A stretch of 64,000 bases of DNA, from NCBI RefSeq assembly GCF_051390635.1, contig NZ_JBPODT010000001.1, forward strand, positions 124,001 through 188,000, given 5' to 3'. Below the pieces are notes generated by a model, which saw nothing but the letters and a program-made list of their open reading frames with translations, did not search any database and was not told where the DNA came from. A program made the position numbers and the translations under genes. This document shows positions 15,654-23,873 of this stretch, piece by piece. The first letter of the stretch is position 1. Every line of letters begins with the position of its first letter. Source of the stretch: Microbaculum sp051390635 (GTDB lineage: Bacteria; Pseudomonadota; Alphaproteobacteria; Rhizobiales; Tepidamorphaceae).

Positions 15654-16292
15654 CTCCGCTCCCCCCCTGGATATGTGTGAGCGAAACAAATCAACTGTTG
15701 GTTGACGTGAGCGTCAAGAACTTCGAAAGGAGTAGATGCATTACTTAATCCTGAGATATTCGATTTTATTTTGCTTTTCGAGCCCATCGCACCGACAGGC
15801 ATGGCGAGGAACGCAAAATACGCGCACCACTCGCACTAATGCCATCGCTAGGACCGGATATTAACGATAGGGCGGGGGCCGTCGGTCACCTCGATCTTAA
15901 TAAGGTCCCGGGGGTGGCAGACTAAACCACGATTTTGATCTTTTTAGCCGAATTTTGTGAGAAAGCCGGAAAAAGCTTGATCCGTCGAAATCGAGTCATT
16001 GCTGCTTAGAGAGATTGCAATTTCGGCAATGACAGAATATTTAGAAAACAGTTTCCCGTGGGGCATGGGATGCAATTCAGCATCGTCTATTGGCTATGCT
16101 GAGGAGTTCCTATGGAATGCACCCACGGCCTCTTGTCAGATTTTCCCAAACCATCACCGTCTTCTATCTCGTCGCAGGATCGGAAAGCACCTTCAGTCAG
16201 GCTCGCTTCAATCCTCGCGATGGCCTCCCCGATCTCTCCGAAACATTTCTGCGCCGGTCGAAATTTGCGCATGGAACGCTCCGGCGGGTCAG
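15654..16292. other. Long non-coding stretch before the integrase operon
   Basis: 639 nt with no convincing gene on either strand; open frames here lack ribosome-binding sites and read as random sequence. Likely holds the promoters for the porin-like gene (minus) and for the xis/int pair (plus). No tRNA or clear hairpin was recognised. Confidence 0.55.
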
Positions 16293-16529
16293 ATGAATAC
16301 GCTCTATCTGTCCGAATCCGAGATCGCGAAGCGTATTCTCAGCTCCGCAAAGGTCAAAGAATGGCCCGAAATCGCCGCCGTTCTTGAAAGAGATGGGCTT
16401 CCTCGTATCGATCCGATCCTCGGCGGCAGATATTGGCCAGCCGTAAAAGCTTTTTTCGACAGGCGTCACGGACTAACAAAGAGGTTTGTGCCCGCTAATG
16501 CTGATGGCGAGGAGGACTGGCGCGCATGA
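16293..16529 (+). CDS. Small winged-helix protein next to the integrase (candidate excision factor)
   Basis: 78 residues. The N-terminal part (LYLSESEIAKRIL, residues 4-16) looks like a helix-turn-helix, followed by EWPEIAAVLERDGLPRIDP and GGRYWPAVKAFFDRR near 45-59. Similar small proteins lie directly upstream of tyrosine integrases in alphaproteobacterial elements. The stop overlaps the integrase start as ATGA, so the two are translationally coupled. A role as recombination directionality factor is inference from position and size. The start at 16293 is chosen because the longer in-frame upstream part is not protein-like. Confidence 0.7.
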   Translation: MNTLYLSESEIAKRILSSAKVKEWPEIAAVLERDGLPRIDPILGGRYWPAVKAFFDRRHGLTKRFVPANADGEEDWRA

Positions 16530-17749
16530 AACCTACTCGTCCCGAAGGCGCTCCAGGATACAAAGCGAAACCAAATCACGACGGCACCTATCGCGAGTAT
16601 TGGGCCGCGCGATCCGATTTGGCCAAGCGCGGATACTTGCCGAAGGTCGTTCGGCTCCACTATCCTGACACGGTAGACGGCAGAAAAAACCTCGCAGCGA
16701 GGTGCCGTATCTTACAAGCCGAAATGCTCGCCTGGGCAGCGAATGACGGCGCCCACGGCGTAACCGCATACGACGGCACCCTGACAAGTCTCTCCCGCCT
16801 GTTTCAGACCGACGAAGACTCGCCATTCAACTCGTCGATGAAGTGGAACACGCGCGATAACGTCACTAAGAACCTCGCGATCATCGAGCGCACCGTCGGC
16901 GCCCGCCAGATTGGCAAACTGCTCGGGCCGGACTTTAAACGGTGGCACCACAACTGGGGCGCTCCGGTACGGGAAGGCGCCGCCCCTCGCCCGTGGCGAG
17001 CGAAGCACCTGATGAACACCGCGCGACAGATCATCGCCTACGGGGTGACGCTCGGCCACGATGACTGCATCCGGGCCGACACAATCCTATCGAAGATGCG
17101 ATTCCCGACACCTCCGGCTCGGCGCTCGCGAATGACCGCAGATCATGTAAACGCGATCAGGGAGGCGGCGCACGACATGGGGCTCGGCTCGATCGCACTA
17201 GCCACGGTACTGCAGTTCGAACTCGCCTTTCGGCAAAAGGACGTAATCGGCGAATGGGAGCCGGCAGCCGATGCCGAGGGCGGAATCATCCATCGTGGCA
17301 CTCGCTGGACCAACGGACTGACATGGGCCGAGATTGGTGCAGATACAGTAGTGCGGAAGGAGCATGTGAAGACGGGGGCATATGTCGAGCATGACCTGAC
17401 GCTCTACCCAGCGGTGATCGAAGAAATCGCCCTGGTGCCGAAGGAGAAGCGCATCGGGCCGATGATCATCTCTGAGAAGACTGGCGAGCCCTACAAGCAC
17501 AGGAAGTTCACGGAGACGTGGCGCCGCGTCGCCGATGCCGCCGGTATCCCTCGCACTGTCTGGAACATGGACGCCCGCGCCGGTGCGATCTCCGAGGCTT
17601 ACGAAGCCGGCGCCGTCGAGACCGACGTAATGAAATCGGCCGGCCACAAGAATCGGCAATCCAGTGCCCGCTACAACCGAGGCGTTCTCGAACAGACCCG
17701 CCGCGTCGCCGAACTGCGACAGCTGAAACGAAACCGGAACCCCGAATGA
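16526..17749 (+). CDS. int: Tyrosine-type site-specific recombinase (integrase)
   Basis: 407 residues. The C-terminal catalytic domain has ELAFRQKDVIGEW (Arg I near 233-236), a Lys-containing strand near 290, MDARAGAISEAYEAG (Arg II region near 350; the usual HxxR reads as DAR here), SAGHKNRQSSARYNRG (His near 374 and the Tyr nucleophile near 383). The N-terminal part is a typical arm/core DNA-binding region. It is placed directly beside the right junction and points toward it, as integrases usually do. Between its stop and the core lie three 11-bp direct repeats. Confidence 0.9.
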   Translation: MKPTRPEGAPGYKAKPNHDGTYREYWAARSDLAKRGYLPKVVRLHYPDTVDGRKNLAARCRILQAEMLAWAANDGAHGVTAYDGTLTSLSRLFQTDEDSPFNSSMKWNTRDNVTKNLAIIERTVGARQIGKLLGPDFKRWHHNWGAPVREGAAPRPWRAKHLMNTARQIIAYGVTLGHDDCIRADTILSKMRFPTPPARRSRMTADHVNAIREAAHDMGLGSIALATVLQFELAFRQKDVIGEWEPAADAEGGIIHRGTRWTNGLTWAEIGADTVVRKEHVKTGAYVEHDLTLYPAVIEEIALVPKEKRIGPMIISEKTGEPYKHRKFTETWRRVADAAGIPRTVWNMDARAGAISEAYEAGAVETDVMKSAGHKNRQSSARYNRGVLEQTRRVAELRQLKRNRNPE

Positions 17750-17778
17750 GGGACGCGTGAGGGACGTTTGGGGGACGC
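17746..17778 (+). repeat. Three tandem 11-bp repeats beside attR
   Basis: ATGAGGGACGC, GTGAGGGACGT and TTGGGGGACGC follow each other without gaps, starting in the last codons of int and ending 3 nt before the start codon of the radC 3' fragment. The common core is TG-R-GGGACG. The period of 11 bp is about one helical turn, so protein bound to each copy would lie on one face of the DNA. Likely arm-type integrase or excision-factor sites; the last copy also supplies the G-rich ribosome-binding site for the downstream frame. Confidence 0.7.
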
Positions 17779-17781
17779 AGA

Positions 17782-18129
17782 ATGCAAGACATTGATAAAA
17801 CAGAGGAAATCATAGAAAGTGAACAGGTCCGCATCCTGTTCCTCGACAAGCGCAATCAGCTCATCTCCGACGAGCTTCAGCAGACCGGCACGGTCGACCA
17901 CACGCCGGTCTATCCGCGCGAGGTGATAAAGCGGGCACTCGAATTGTCGGCGACCGCGATCATCCTCGTCCACAACCATCCCAGCGGCGATCCGACGCCT
18001 TCGCGCGCCGACATCGAGATGACCAGGACAATCATCGACATCGCCCAGCCGCTCGGCGTCAGCGTGCACGATCACGTCATCGTCGGCCGCGACGGCCACG
18101 CCAGCCTGCGCGGCCTCAAGCTGATCTGA
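17782..18129 (+). CDS. radC: RadC catalytic (MPN/JAB) domain fragment with element-supplied start
   Basis: 115 residues. The first 13 (to IIES) come from the element, then EQVRILFLDKRNQLISDE begins the RadC C-terminal domain. The metal-binding motif is intact: HNHPSGDPTPSRAD at residues 64-77, with H64, H66 and D77. A G-rich site (GGGGGACG) precedes ATG 17782 at good spacing, so the domain could be made on its own, without the helix-hairpin-helix part. Whether it is expressed or stable is unknown. RadC domains of this kind are JAB1/MPN+ metalloprotease-like; despite the name, a DNA-repair role is doubtful. Confidence 0.88.
   Translation: MQDIDKTEEIIESEQVRILFLDKRNQLISDELQQTGTVDHTPVYPREVIKRALELSATAIILVHNHPSGDPTPSRADIEMTRTIIDIAQPLGVSVHDHVIVGRDGHASLRGLKLI
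17821..17837 (+). repeat. Right attachment-site repeat (attR core) in radC
   Basis: GAACAGGTCCGCATCCT, the partner of 10229-10245 (15 of 17 identical). Beyond it the radC reading frame is uninterrupted to its stop. Confidence 0.8.
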
Positions 18130-18289
18130 AGCCTTTTTGCGCGGAAATTCGGCAGTGGGATCTCGTTGTGCCCCATTGTTGACCAAGAACGGCCGAAGGT
18201 TGTCCGGGATCGCCCCGCCAAACCGGCATGGGCATTGCGGGAACCATTCTCGGCGGTCATAGTTATGCGATTACGGACCAGGGGAGGAC

Positions 18290-19714
18290 ATGGGTTCGAA
18301 ATCCTTTGACGAAATGCACGGTTTGGAGGGTGAGGGTTGCCGCGCGCCGTACCAGCAGCTCGCCAAGTGGCTCGCCGAAGCGCCCGACGACCTGATCGAG
18401 CAGCGCCGCGCGGAAGCCGAACTGCTGTTCCGCCGCATCGGCATCACCTTCGCCGTCTACGGCGAGGCCCGCGCCGAAGAGCGCATCATTCCCTTCGACG
18501 TGGTTCCCCGGATCATCACAAGCGACGAATGGAACCGGCTCGCCTACGGGTTGGAACAGCGGGTGAAGGCGATCAATGCCTTCCTGGCCGACATATATAC
18601 CCGCCAGGAGATCCTCAAGGCCGGCATATTGCCGCCGGAGCTGATCTTCGCCAATCCGGCGTTCCGGCCGGAAATGATGGGCCACAAGGTCCGCGGCAAC
18701 ATCTATGTGCCGATCGCCGGCATCGATATCGTCCGCGTCGACCCTGACACCTTCTACGTCCTCGAGGACAATGCCCGCACGCCTTCGGGCGTGTCCTACA
18801 TGCTCGAGGACCGCGAAGTCATGCTGATGCTGTTTCCGGAGCTGTACGCCCGCTACCACGTGCGGCCCGTCGAGAACTATCCCGACGAGCTCCTGGCGAC
18901 GCTGCAGTCGATCGCTCCGGAAAGCGCCCCCAAGGAGCCGACCATCGCGCTGCTCACGCCGGGGGCCTACAACAGCGCCTACTACGAGCACTCCTTCCTC
19001 GCCGACAAGCTCGGCGTCGAGCTGGTCGAGGGCCGCGACCTGGTGGTGCAGAACAACGTCGTCTACATGCGCACCACCGAAGGGCTGCAGCGCGTCGACG
19101 TCATCTACCGCAGGGTCGACGACGATTTCCTCGACCCCCTCACCTTCCGCCCCGATTCCGCGCTCGGCGTGGCCGGCCTGATGTCGGTCTACGAGGCCGG
19201 CAACGTCTCGCTTGCCAACGCCGTCGGCACCGGCATCGCCGACGACAAGGCGATCTACAGCTACATGCCGGAGATCCTGAAGTTCTATCTGGGCGAGGAA
19301 CCGGTCCTGAAGAACGTGCCGACCTGGCGCTGCCGCGAGCCGGACGCGCTGGCCTACGTGCTCGATCACCTGCCCGAGCTCGTGGTCAAGGAAGTCCACG
19401 GCTCCGGCGGCTACGGCATGCTGGTCGGTCCGGCGTCGGACAAGAAGACCATCGAGGCGTTCGCCGCCAAGCTGAAGGCGGAGCCGGACAATTTCATCGC
19501 CCAGCCGACGCTCGCCCTGTCGACCTGCCCGACCTGGGTGGACGAAGGATTGGCGCCGCGGCACGTCGATCTGCGCCCCTTCGTCCTGTCGGGCACCGAT
19601 CAGGTGCGGATCGTACCCGGCGGCCTGACGCGCGTCGCGCTGCGCGAGGGCTCGCTGGTGGTCAATTCGAGCCAAGGCGGCGGCACCAAGGACACGTGGG
19701 TGGTCAATGTCTGA
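18290..19714 (+). CDS. Circularly permuted type 2 ATP-grasp protein
   Basis: 474 residues, the normal length. Recognised by the conserved blocks GITFAVYGEARAEERIIPFD (near 62-81), ADIYTRQEILKAG (near 102), YVLEDNARTPSGVSYMLEDR (split near 157-176) and KEVHGSGGYGMLVGPA (near 366-381, ATP-binding). The family is predicted to ligate amino acids or peptides; no substrate is firmly known. It starts at ATG 18290 after GGGGAGGAC. It is the first gene of a four-gene operon with alpha-E, transglutaminase and Anbu, a combination described by Iyer, Burroughs and Aravind as a predicted peptide-synthesis/degradation system. Confidence 0.92.
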   Translation: MGSKSFDEMHGLEGEGCRAPYQQLAKWLAEAPDDLIEQRRAEAELLFRRIGITFAVYGEARAEERIIPFDVVPRIITSDEWNRLAYGLEQRVKAINAFLADIYTRQEILKAGILPPELIFANPAFRPEMMGHKVRGNIYVPIAGIDIVRVDPDTFYVLEDNARTPSGVSYMLEDREVMLMLFPELYARYHVRPVENYPDELLATLQSIAPESAPKEPTIALLTPGAYNSAYYEHSFLADKLGVELVEGRDLVVQNNVVYMRTTEGLQRVDVIYRRVDDDFLDPLTFRPDSALGVAGLMSVYEAGNVSLANAVGTGIADDKAIYSYMPEILKFYLGEEPVLKNVPTWRCREPDALAYVLDHLPELVVKEVHGSGGYGMLVGPASDKKTIEAFAAKLKAEPDNFIAQPTLALSTCPTWVDEGLAPRHVDLRPFVLSGTDQVRIVPGGLTRVALREGSLVVNSSQGGGTKDTWVVNV

Positions 19715-19753
19715 GGCGAGAGGACGTGCGTACGCGCCGGGGGGACAGTCACA

Positions 19754-20695
19754 GTGCTGAGCCGTACCGCCGATAATCTGTTCTGGATGTCACGCTACGT
19801 CGAACGCGCCGAGAGTATCGCCCGCATCCTGCACGCGGCGTCCCGGATGGCCGCGGTGCCGATCGCCGAGGGCACGGAATCCAACGAATGGCAGTCCGCG
19901 CTGGCCGCCGCCGCCTGCGACCGCGCCTTCGCCGCGACCGGGCAGGAAGCGACACCGGAGAACGTGTTCGAGTATCTGGCGTTTGCCGAAGACAACCCGT
20001 CATCCATCCGCAACTGCCTGCGCATGGCGCGCACCAACGCCCGCGCCGTGCGCACCGCGCTGACGACGGATACCTGGGAAGCCATCAACTCGGCCTGGCT
20101 GGAGCTGCACCGCTACCGCACCGACGACGTGTCGCCGTCGGGGCTGAACCGCTTCATCGCCTGGGTCAAGGAGACCTCGCTGCGCGTCGACGGCGCGGCC
20201 TATCGCACCATGCTGCGCCACGACGCCTACTGGTTCTCGCGGCTCGGCGTCTATCTGGAACGCGCCGACAACACCGCGCGCATCCTCGACGTGAAGTATC
20301 ACGTGCTGTTGCCGCCATCGGAGCATGTCGGCGGCGGCCTCGACTTCTTCCAATGGTCGACGATCCTGCGCTCGGTCTCGGCGCTGACCGCCTATCACTG
20401 GGTCTATCGGGACAAGTTGCAGCCCTGGCTGATCGCCGATCTGTTGATCCTGCGCGAGGAGATGCCGCGCTCGCTGGCAAGCTGCTATGCCAACCTGACC
20501 ATGTTCCTCGACGAACTCGCGCGCGACTACGGCCGCCAGGGCGAGAGCCAGCGCCATGCCCGCCGGATCTGCGCGCAGCTCCGGAACGCCCGCACCGACG
20601 ACATCTTCCAGGGCGGCCTGCACGAGTTCCTGACCGAATTCATCACGGAAAACAACAGGCTCGGCGCGCTGATCGCCGATCAATACCTCATCTGA
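19754..20695 (+). CDS. Alpha-E domain protein
   Basis: 313 residues, all-helical. The N-terminal signature is LSRTADNLFWMSRYVERAES (residues 2-21); later blocks are YWFSRLGVYLERADNTARILD (near 157-177) and LDELARDYGRQGESQ. Alpha-E proteins are named for conserved Glu residues and nearly always sit beside the permuted ATP-grasp; the activity is unknown. The start is GTG 19754 preceded by GGGGGGACAG, 39 nt after the ATP-grasp stop. Confidence 0.92.
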   Translation: MLSRTADNLFWMSRYVERAESIARILHAASRMAAVPIAEGTESNEWQSALAAAACDRAFAATGQEATPENVFEYLAFAEDNPSSIRNCLRMARTNARAVRTALTTDTWEAINSAWLELHRYRTDDVSPSGLNRFIAWVKETSLRVDGAAYRTMLRHDAYWFSRLGVYLERADNTARILDVKYHVLLPPSEHVGGGLDFFQWSTILRSVSALTAYHWVYRDKLQPWLIADLLILREEMPRSLASCYANLTMFLDELARDYGRQGESQRHARRICAQLRNARTDDIFQGGLHEFLTEFITENNRLGALIADQYLI

Positions 20696-20712
20696 ACGGG
20701 ACAGAGGCACGC

Positions 20713-21531
20713 ATGCGCATCCAGGTGCGGCACGACACGGTTTACGCCTACGCCACGCCGCCGAAATACGTCATCCAGAAGCTGCGGCTGTCGCCGCGCA
20801 GCCACGAGGGCCAGCACGTGCGCCGCTGGCGCATCGAGGTCGACAAGGACTGCCGCCTGATCGAGACGGCGGACGCCTTCGGCAACGTCGTCCACTCCTT
20901 CACCCTGCACGACCACTTCGAGGAGCTGACGATCAGCGTCGAGGGCGAGGTGGAGACCGAGGAGACCGCCGGAGTCGTCCGTGGCGCTGTCGAGCGGCTG
21001 CCGCTGGCGCTCTATCTGCGCGAGACCGACCTGACCGAGCCGAACGAGGCCATCGCGGACTACGCGCGCAAGTTCCGGCGCGACGACAGCGAGCGGCTGA
21101 CGGGGCTGCACGACATGCTGACCGACCTGCACGACCACATCCGCTACGACGCCGGCCGCACCGACAGTGGCACCGCGGCGTCCGACGCCTTCGAGCTCGG
21201 TCATGGCGTCTGCCAGGATTTCGCGCATATCTTCATCGCCGCCGCGCGCACCCTCGCCATTCCCGCCCGCTACGTCGGCGGCTATCTGGTCCAGACCGAC
21301 GGCACGGTCTCCAGCGACGCCGGCCATGCCTGGGCCGAGGCCCATGTGCCCGATCTCGGCTGGGTCGGCTTCGATCCCTCCAACGGCGTCTGCGTCACCG
21401 AAGGCTATGTCCGGGTGGCCATCGGCCTCGATTATCTCGGGGCGGCCCCGGTACGCGGCGCCCAGGCCGGCGGCCAGACGGAATCGCTGGCCGTCAACGT
21501 CCACACTGCGGACATGGCAGTCCAGCAGTGA
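20713..21531 (+). CDS. Transglutaminase-like cysteine peptidase of the Anbu operon
   Basis: 272 residues. An N-terminal beta-rich domain (to about 150) precedes a transglutaminase core with the triad Cys in GHGVCQDFAH (near 170), His in SDAGHAWAEAH (near 206) and Asp in GFDPSNG (near 220). Bacterial members are thought to act as peptidases or to cross-link or hydrolyse isopeptide bonds. It starts at ATG 20713 with AGAGG upstream, 17 nt after alpha-E. It likely works on the product of the ATP-grasp and alpha-E partners. Confidence 0.92.
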   Translation: MRIQVRHDTVYAYATPPKYVIQKLRLSPRSHEGQHVRRWRIEVDKDCRLIETADAFGNVVHSFTLHDHFEELTISVEGEVETEETAGVVRGAVERLPLALYLRETDLTEPNEAIADYARKFRRDDSERLTGLHDMLTDLHDHIRYDAGRTDSGTAASDAFELGHGVCQDFAHIFIAAARTLAIPARYVGGYLVQTDGTVSSDAGHAWAEAHVPDLGWVGFDPSNGVCVTEGYVRVAIGLDYLGAAPVRGAQAGGQTESLAVNVHTADMAVQQ

Positions 21532-21597
21532 AGTCACTGTTTTTTCGCCGAGCGGACTGCCATATATGCACCACTGTGTCGTCTGGCAGCGATTCCC

Positions 21598-22341
21598 ATG
21601 ACCTATTGCGTCGGCATCCTCGTTGACGAGGGCGTGGTGATGATCGCCGACACCCGCACCAACGCGGGCGTCGACAACATCGCCACCTACAAGAAACTGC
21701 ATGTTTTCGAGAAACCGGGCGACCGCGTCATCGCCCTCGCCTCCGCTGGCAACCTGGCGGCGAGCCAGGCTGTCGTAAGCCTGGTTACCGAGGGGATCGA
21801 GGACGCCGAGACCGGCGCCATGGTGACGATCTGGACCCAGCCGAGCATGTTCAAGGCCGCCCAGTTCGTCGGCCGCGCCATCCGAGAGGTCTACAACGCC
21901 GACGGCAGGTCGCTGGAACAACAGCAGGCGAGCTTCGATGTCACCTTCCTCGTCGGCGGCCAGATCGCCGGCGGTCGGCTGCGCCTGTTCATGGTCTACG
22001 CGGCCGGCAACTTCATCGAAGCGACCGCCGATACGCCCTATCTCCAGATCGGCGAGCACAAGTACGGCAAGCCGATCCTCGACAGGGCGATCGGCCACGA
22101 GACCGATCTCTACGACGCCCTGAAGCTCGGCCTCGTCTCGATGGACTCGACCATGCGCTCCAATCTCAGCGTCGGCATGCCGCTCGATCTCATGGTCTAT
22201 CGCCGTGATGCGCTGAAGTCCGAGCTCATCCACCGCGTCGATGTCGGCGATCCCTATTTCCACGACCTTCAGGACCGCTGGTCGAGCGCGCTGCAGGCTG
22301 CGCACAAGGCCATTCCGAGGCCGCCTTACGGCCGCGACTGA
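21598..22341 (+). CDS. Anbu (ancestral beta subunit) proteasome-type protease
   Basis: 247 residues with the Ntn-hydrolase proteasome fold. It begins MTYCVGI, so removal of Met would expose Thr as the nucleophile; a Lys at about 33 (YKKLHVF) and VIALASAGNLAASQ near 43 match proteasome-type beta subunits. Anbu forms open-ring or helical assemblies rather than a closed 20S barrel in the species studied. It closes the operon, 66 nt after transglutaminase, with no unfoldase gene near. It overlaps nothing; the convergent eamA gene ends 12 nt on. Confidence 0.93.
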   Translation: MTYCVGILVDEGVVMIADTRTNAGVDNIATYKKLHVFEKPGDRVIALASAGNLAASQAVVSLVTEGIEDAETGAMVTIWTQPSMFKAAQFVGRAIREVYNADGRSLEQQQASFDVTFLVGGQIAGGRLRLFMVYAAGNFIEATADTPYLQIGEHKYGKPILDRAIGHETDLYDALKLGLVSMDSTMRSNLSVGMPLDLMVYRRDALKSELIHRVDVGDPYFHDLQDRWSSALQAAHKAIPRPPYGRD

Positions 22342-22353
22342 CCCGGACCGGGC

Positions 22354-23307
22354 CTATGGGCGCCGCAGGCGTTTTCCCCGGAGCGACGGCAGCACCAGCA
22401 CGACGAACAGGCCGGCGACGACCAGCGCCAGCGCGCCGATTTCGGCCGGCCCCACCGTCTCGCCGAGCCACAGCGAGCCGACGATCACGCCGATAACCGG
22501 GACGACCAGGGTCGAGATCGAGGCGATCGAGGCCGGCAAACGCTTGACGATGGTGAACCACAACAGGTGAGCCGTTACCATTCCGCCAAACACCACGAGC
22601 GCGAGCGCGAACCAGCCCTCGCCGCTCATCCGCCAATCGAAGTCATCCACGATGGCGGCAGCGACAATGAGCGGCAGCGAAGCGAGCCCGAGCTGCCAGG
22701 CGGCCAGTACCGTCGTCGCCATCCCCATGTCACGCCATTTCAAGAGCACCACGCCAATCCCCCAGGAAATCGCCGCGCACAGAACCAGTCCGACACCGAC
22801 CGGCGCGTCTCCGAAGGTGACGAGATCCGGACCGACCAGCACCGCGAGCCCTGCGAAGCCGAGGCCCAGGCCGACGATCTTCGTAGCGGTAATGCGCTCG
22901 CCAAGGATCACGGCTGCGGCGATAACCGACCACAGCGGCATGGTGTAGCCGATAATGATCGCCCGGCCCGCCGGCAGGTACAGTAGCCCGTAGGCGGTAA
23001 AGACGTTCCAGCCGAGACTGTTGAAGGTGCCCAGGACGGCGAGCCAGCGCAGCTGCGGCCAGGTGACGGCCAGCGACCGCCCTCGCAAAGTCGCAAGCGC
23101 GGCGACGCCCAGGCCGCCGGCGATCAGGCACAGCGCCCGGAAGGTCAGCACCGGCATTTCGGTCAGAACGACCTTGATCGCCGGAAAGACGGAGCCCCAG
23201 ACCAGCGCCAGCACGCCGAGCAGGACGAAAGTCGACAGCGGGATGGCGTGGGAATTCGCGTCCACCGGCTGGCCGGACGTATCTCCGCCATCGCCACGCG
23301 TACTCAT
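22354..23307 (-). CDS. DMT-superfamily transporter (EamA family)
   Basis: 317 residues with ten hydrophobic segments from about residue 22 to 308, arranged as two EamA repeats; PAGRAIIIGYTMPLWSVIAA (near 110-129) is a typical repeat-1 motif. Such proteins export amino acids or metabolites across the inner membrane; the substrate is not predictable. Convergent with Anbu. No co-directional partner close upstream: the next minus gene (usg) ends before it with 146 nt between. Confidence 0.9.
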   Translation of the reverse strand: MSTRGDGGDTSGQPVDANSHAIPLSTFVLLGVLALVWGSVFPAIKVVLTEMPVLTFRALCLIAGGLGVAALATLRGRSLAVTWPQLRWLAVLGTFNSLGWNVFTAYGLLYLPAGRAIIIGYTMPLWSVIAAAVILGERITATKIVGLGLGFAGLAVLVGPDLVTFGDAPVGVGLVLCAAISWGIGVVLLKWRDMGMATTVLAAWQLGLASLPLIVAAAIVDDFDWRMSGEGWFALALVVFGGMVTAHLLWFTIVKRLPASIASISTLVVPVIGVIVGSLWLGETVGPAEIGALALVVAGLFVVLVLPSLRGKRLRRP

Positions 23308-23453
23308 TGGCCGCGAGCCGCGGCAATCGAAACTGGCATCAAGAAACCGCCCCCGGACCGCGCAGAAGTCCCATATCCTCTATAGCGGTGCGAAAGCCCG
23401 GCGGACAGCCCGCGTCGGCGGCAGATGATTTTGGCCCGTCTGTTTCTGGCCGC

Positions 23454-23723
23454 CTAATGCAGCCGGAATATCCCCTTCGCGCCACGCCATCCGTTCGGTC
23501 CGACCAGCCTGTTATGGGCGATCGTCACCGAATGGACGGGCCCCTCGATCTCGCGATCCCAGAATTCGAGGAATTTGAACAGTTCGGGGAAGTCGGGGGC
23601 CAAATCGTAGTGTTGCCAGAGAAACTCTTGCAGCAGCGTCGGGTGGTCGGGAAGACGATAGACGATATTGGCCGTCGTCAGACCGTAGCCTTTGACCTGC
23701 GCCTCGAACTGGATATCGACCAT
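23454..23723 (-). CDS. usg: Usg family protein
   Basis: 89 residues from ATG 23723, which has GGAG six bases upstream; an in-frame ATG four codons earlier lacks a proper site. Blocks VKGYGLTTANIVYRLPDHP (near 10-28), LWQHYDLAPDFPELFKFLEFW (split near 35-55) and HSVTIAHN (near 63) match the short Usg proteins of Rhizobiales, whose function is unknown although they were first noted near a tRNA-pseudouridine/aspartate-semialdehyde gene. Single gene; about 150 nt of non-coding DNA on either side. Confidence 0.85.
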   Translation of the reverse strand: MVDIQFEAQVKGYGLTTANIVYRLPDHPTLLQEFLWQHYDLAPDFPELFKFLEFWDREIEGPVHSVTIAHNRLVGPNGWRGAKGIFRLH

Positions 23724-23873
23724 TGGCGTCTCCATGGTGGCTATTGACGCAAACAGTCTCCCTGCCTATCGGCCCCCATTCAAGAGATGAAATCCTAATA
23801 TTCCTTTAAAATCAGTATTTTAGCAGCATGCCCTTGAGAGTGCTGCCAAATTCGCGCCGCAAGTGATTCAGTC

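Larger units (their letters stand above)
10229..17837 (+). mobile_element. Integrative element inserted in radC (about 7.6 kb)
   Basis: The ends are fixed by the broken radC gene and by a 17-bp imperfect direct repeat (10229-10245 and 17821-17837, 15 of 17 identical). The element has a visibly lower GC than its surroundings, most marked at 11250-12300 and 14500-14900. It carries, left to right: an 8-bp inverted repeat beside the left junction, a HUH Rep, a Rap1a/Tai-like protein, a small secreted protein, a serine recombinase, a Sel1 protein, a Cys-rich protein, a small membrane protein, a porin-like protein, a small winged-helix protein and a tyrosine integrase abutting the right junction. 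No phage structural, conjugation or transposase gene is seen. A mobilisable or satellite-type element is the best reading, but inference. The 275 nt at 10289-10563 hold no gene. Confidence 0.88.
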
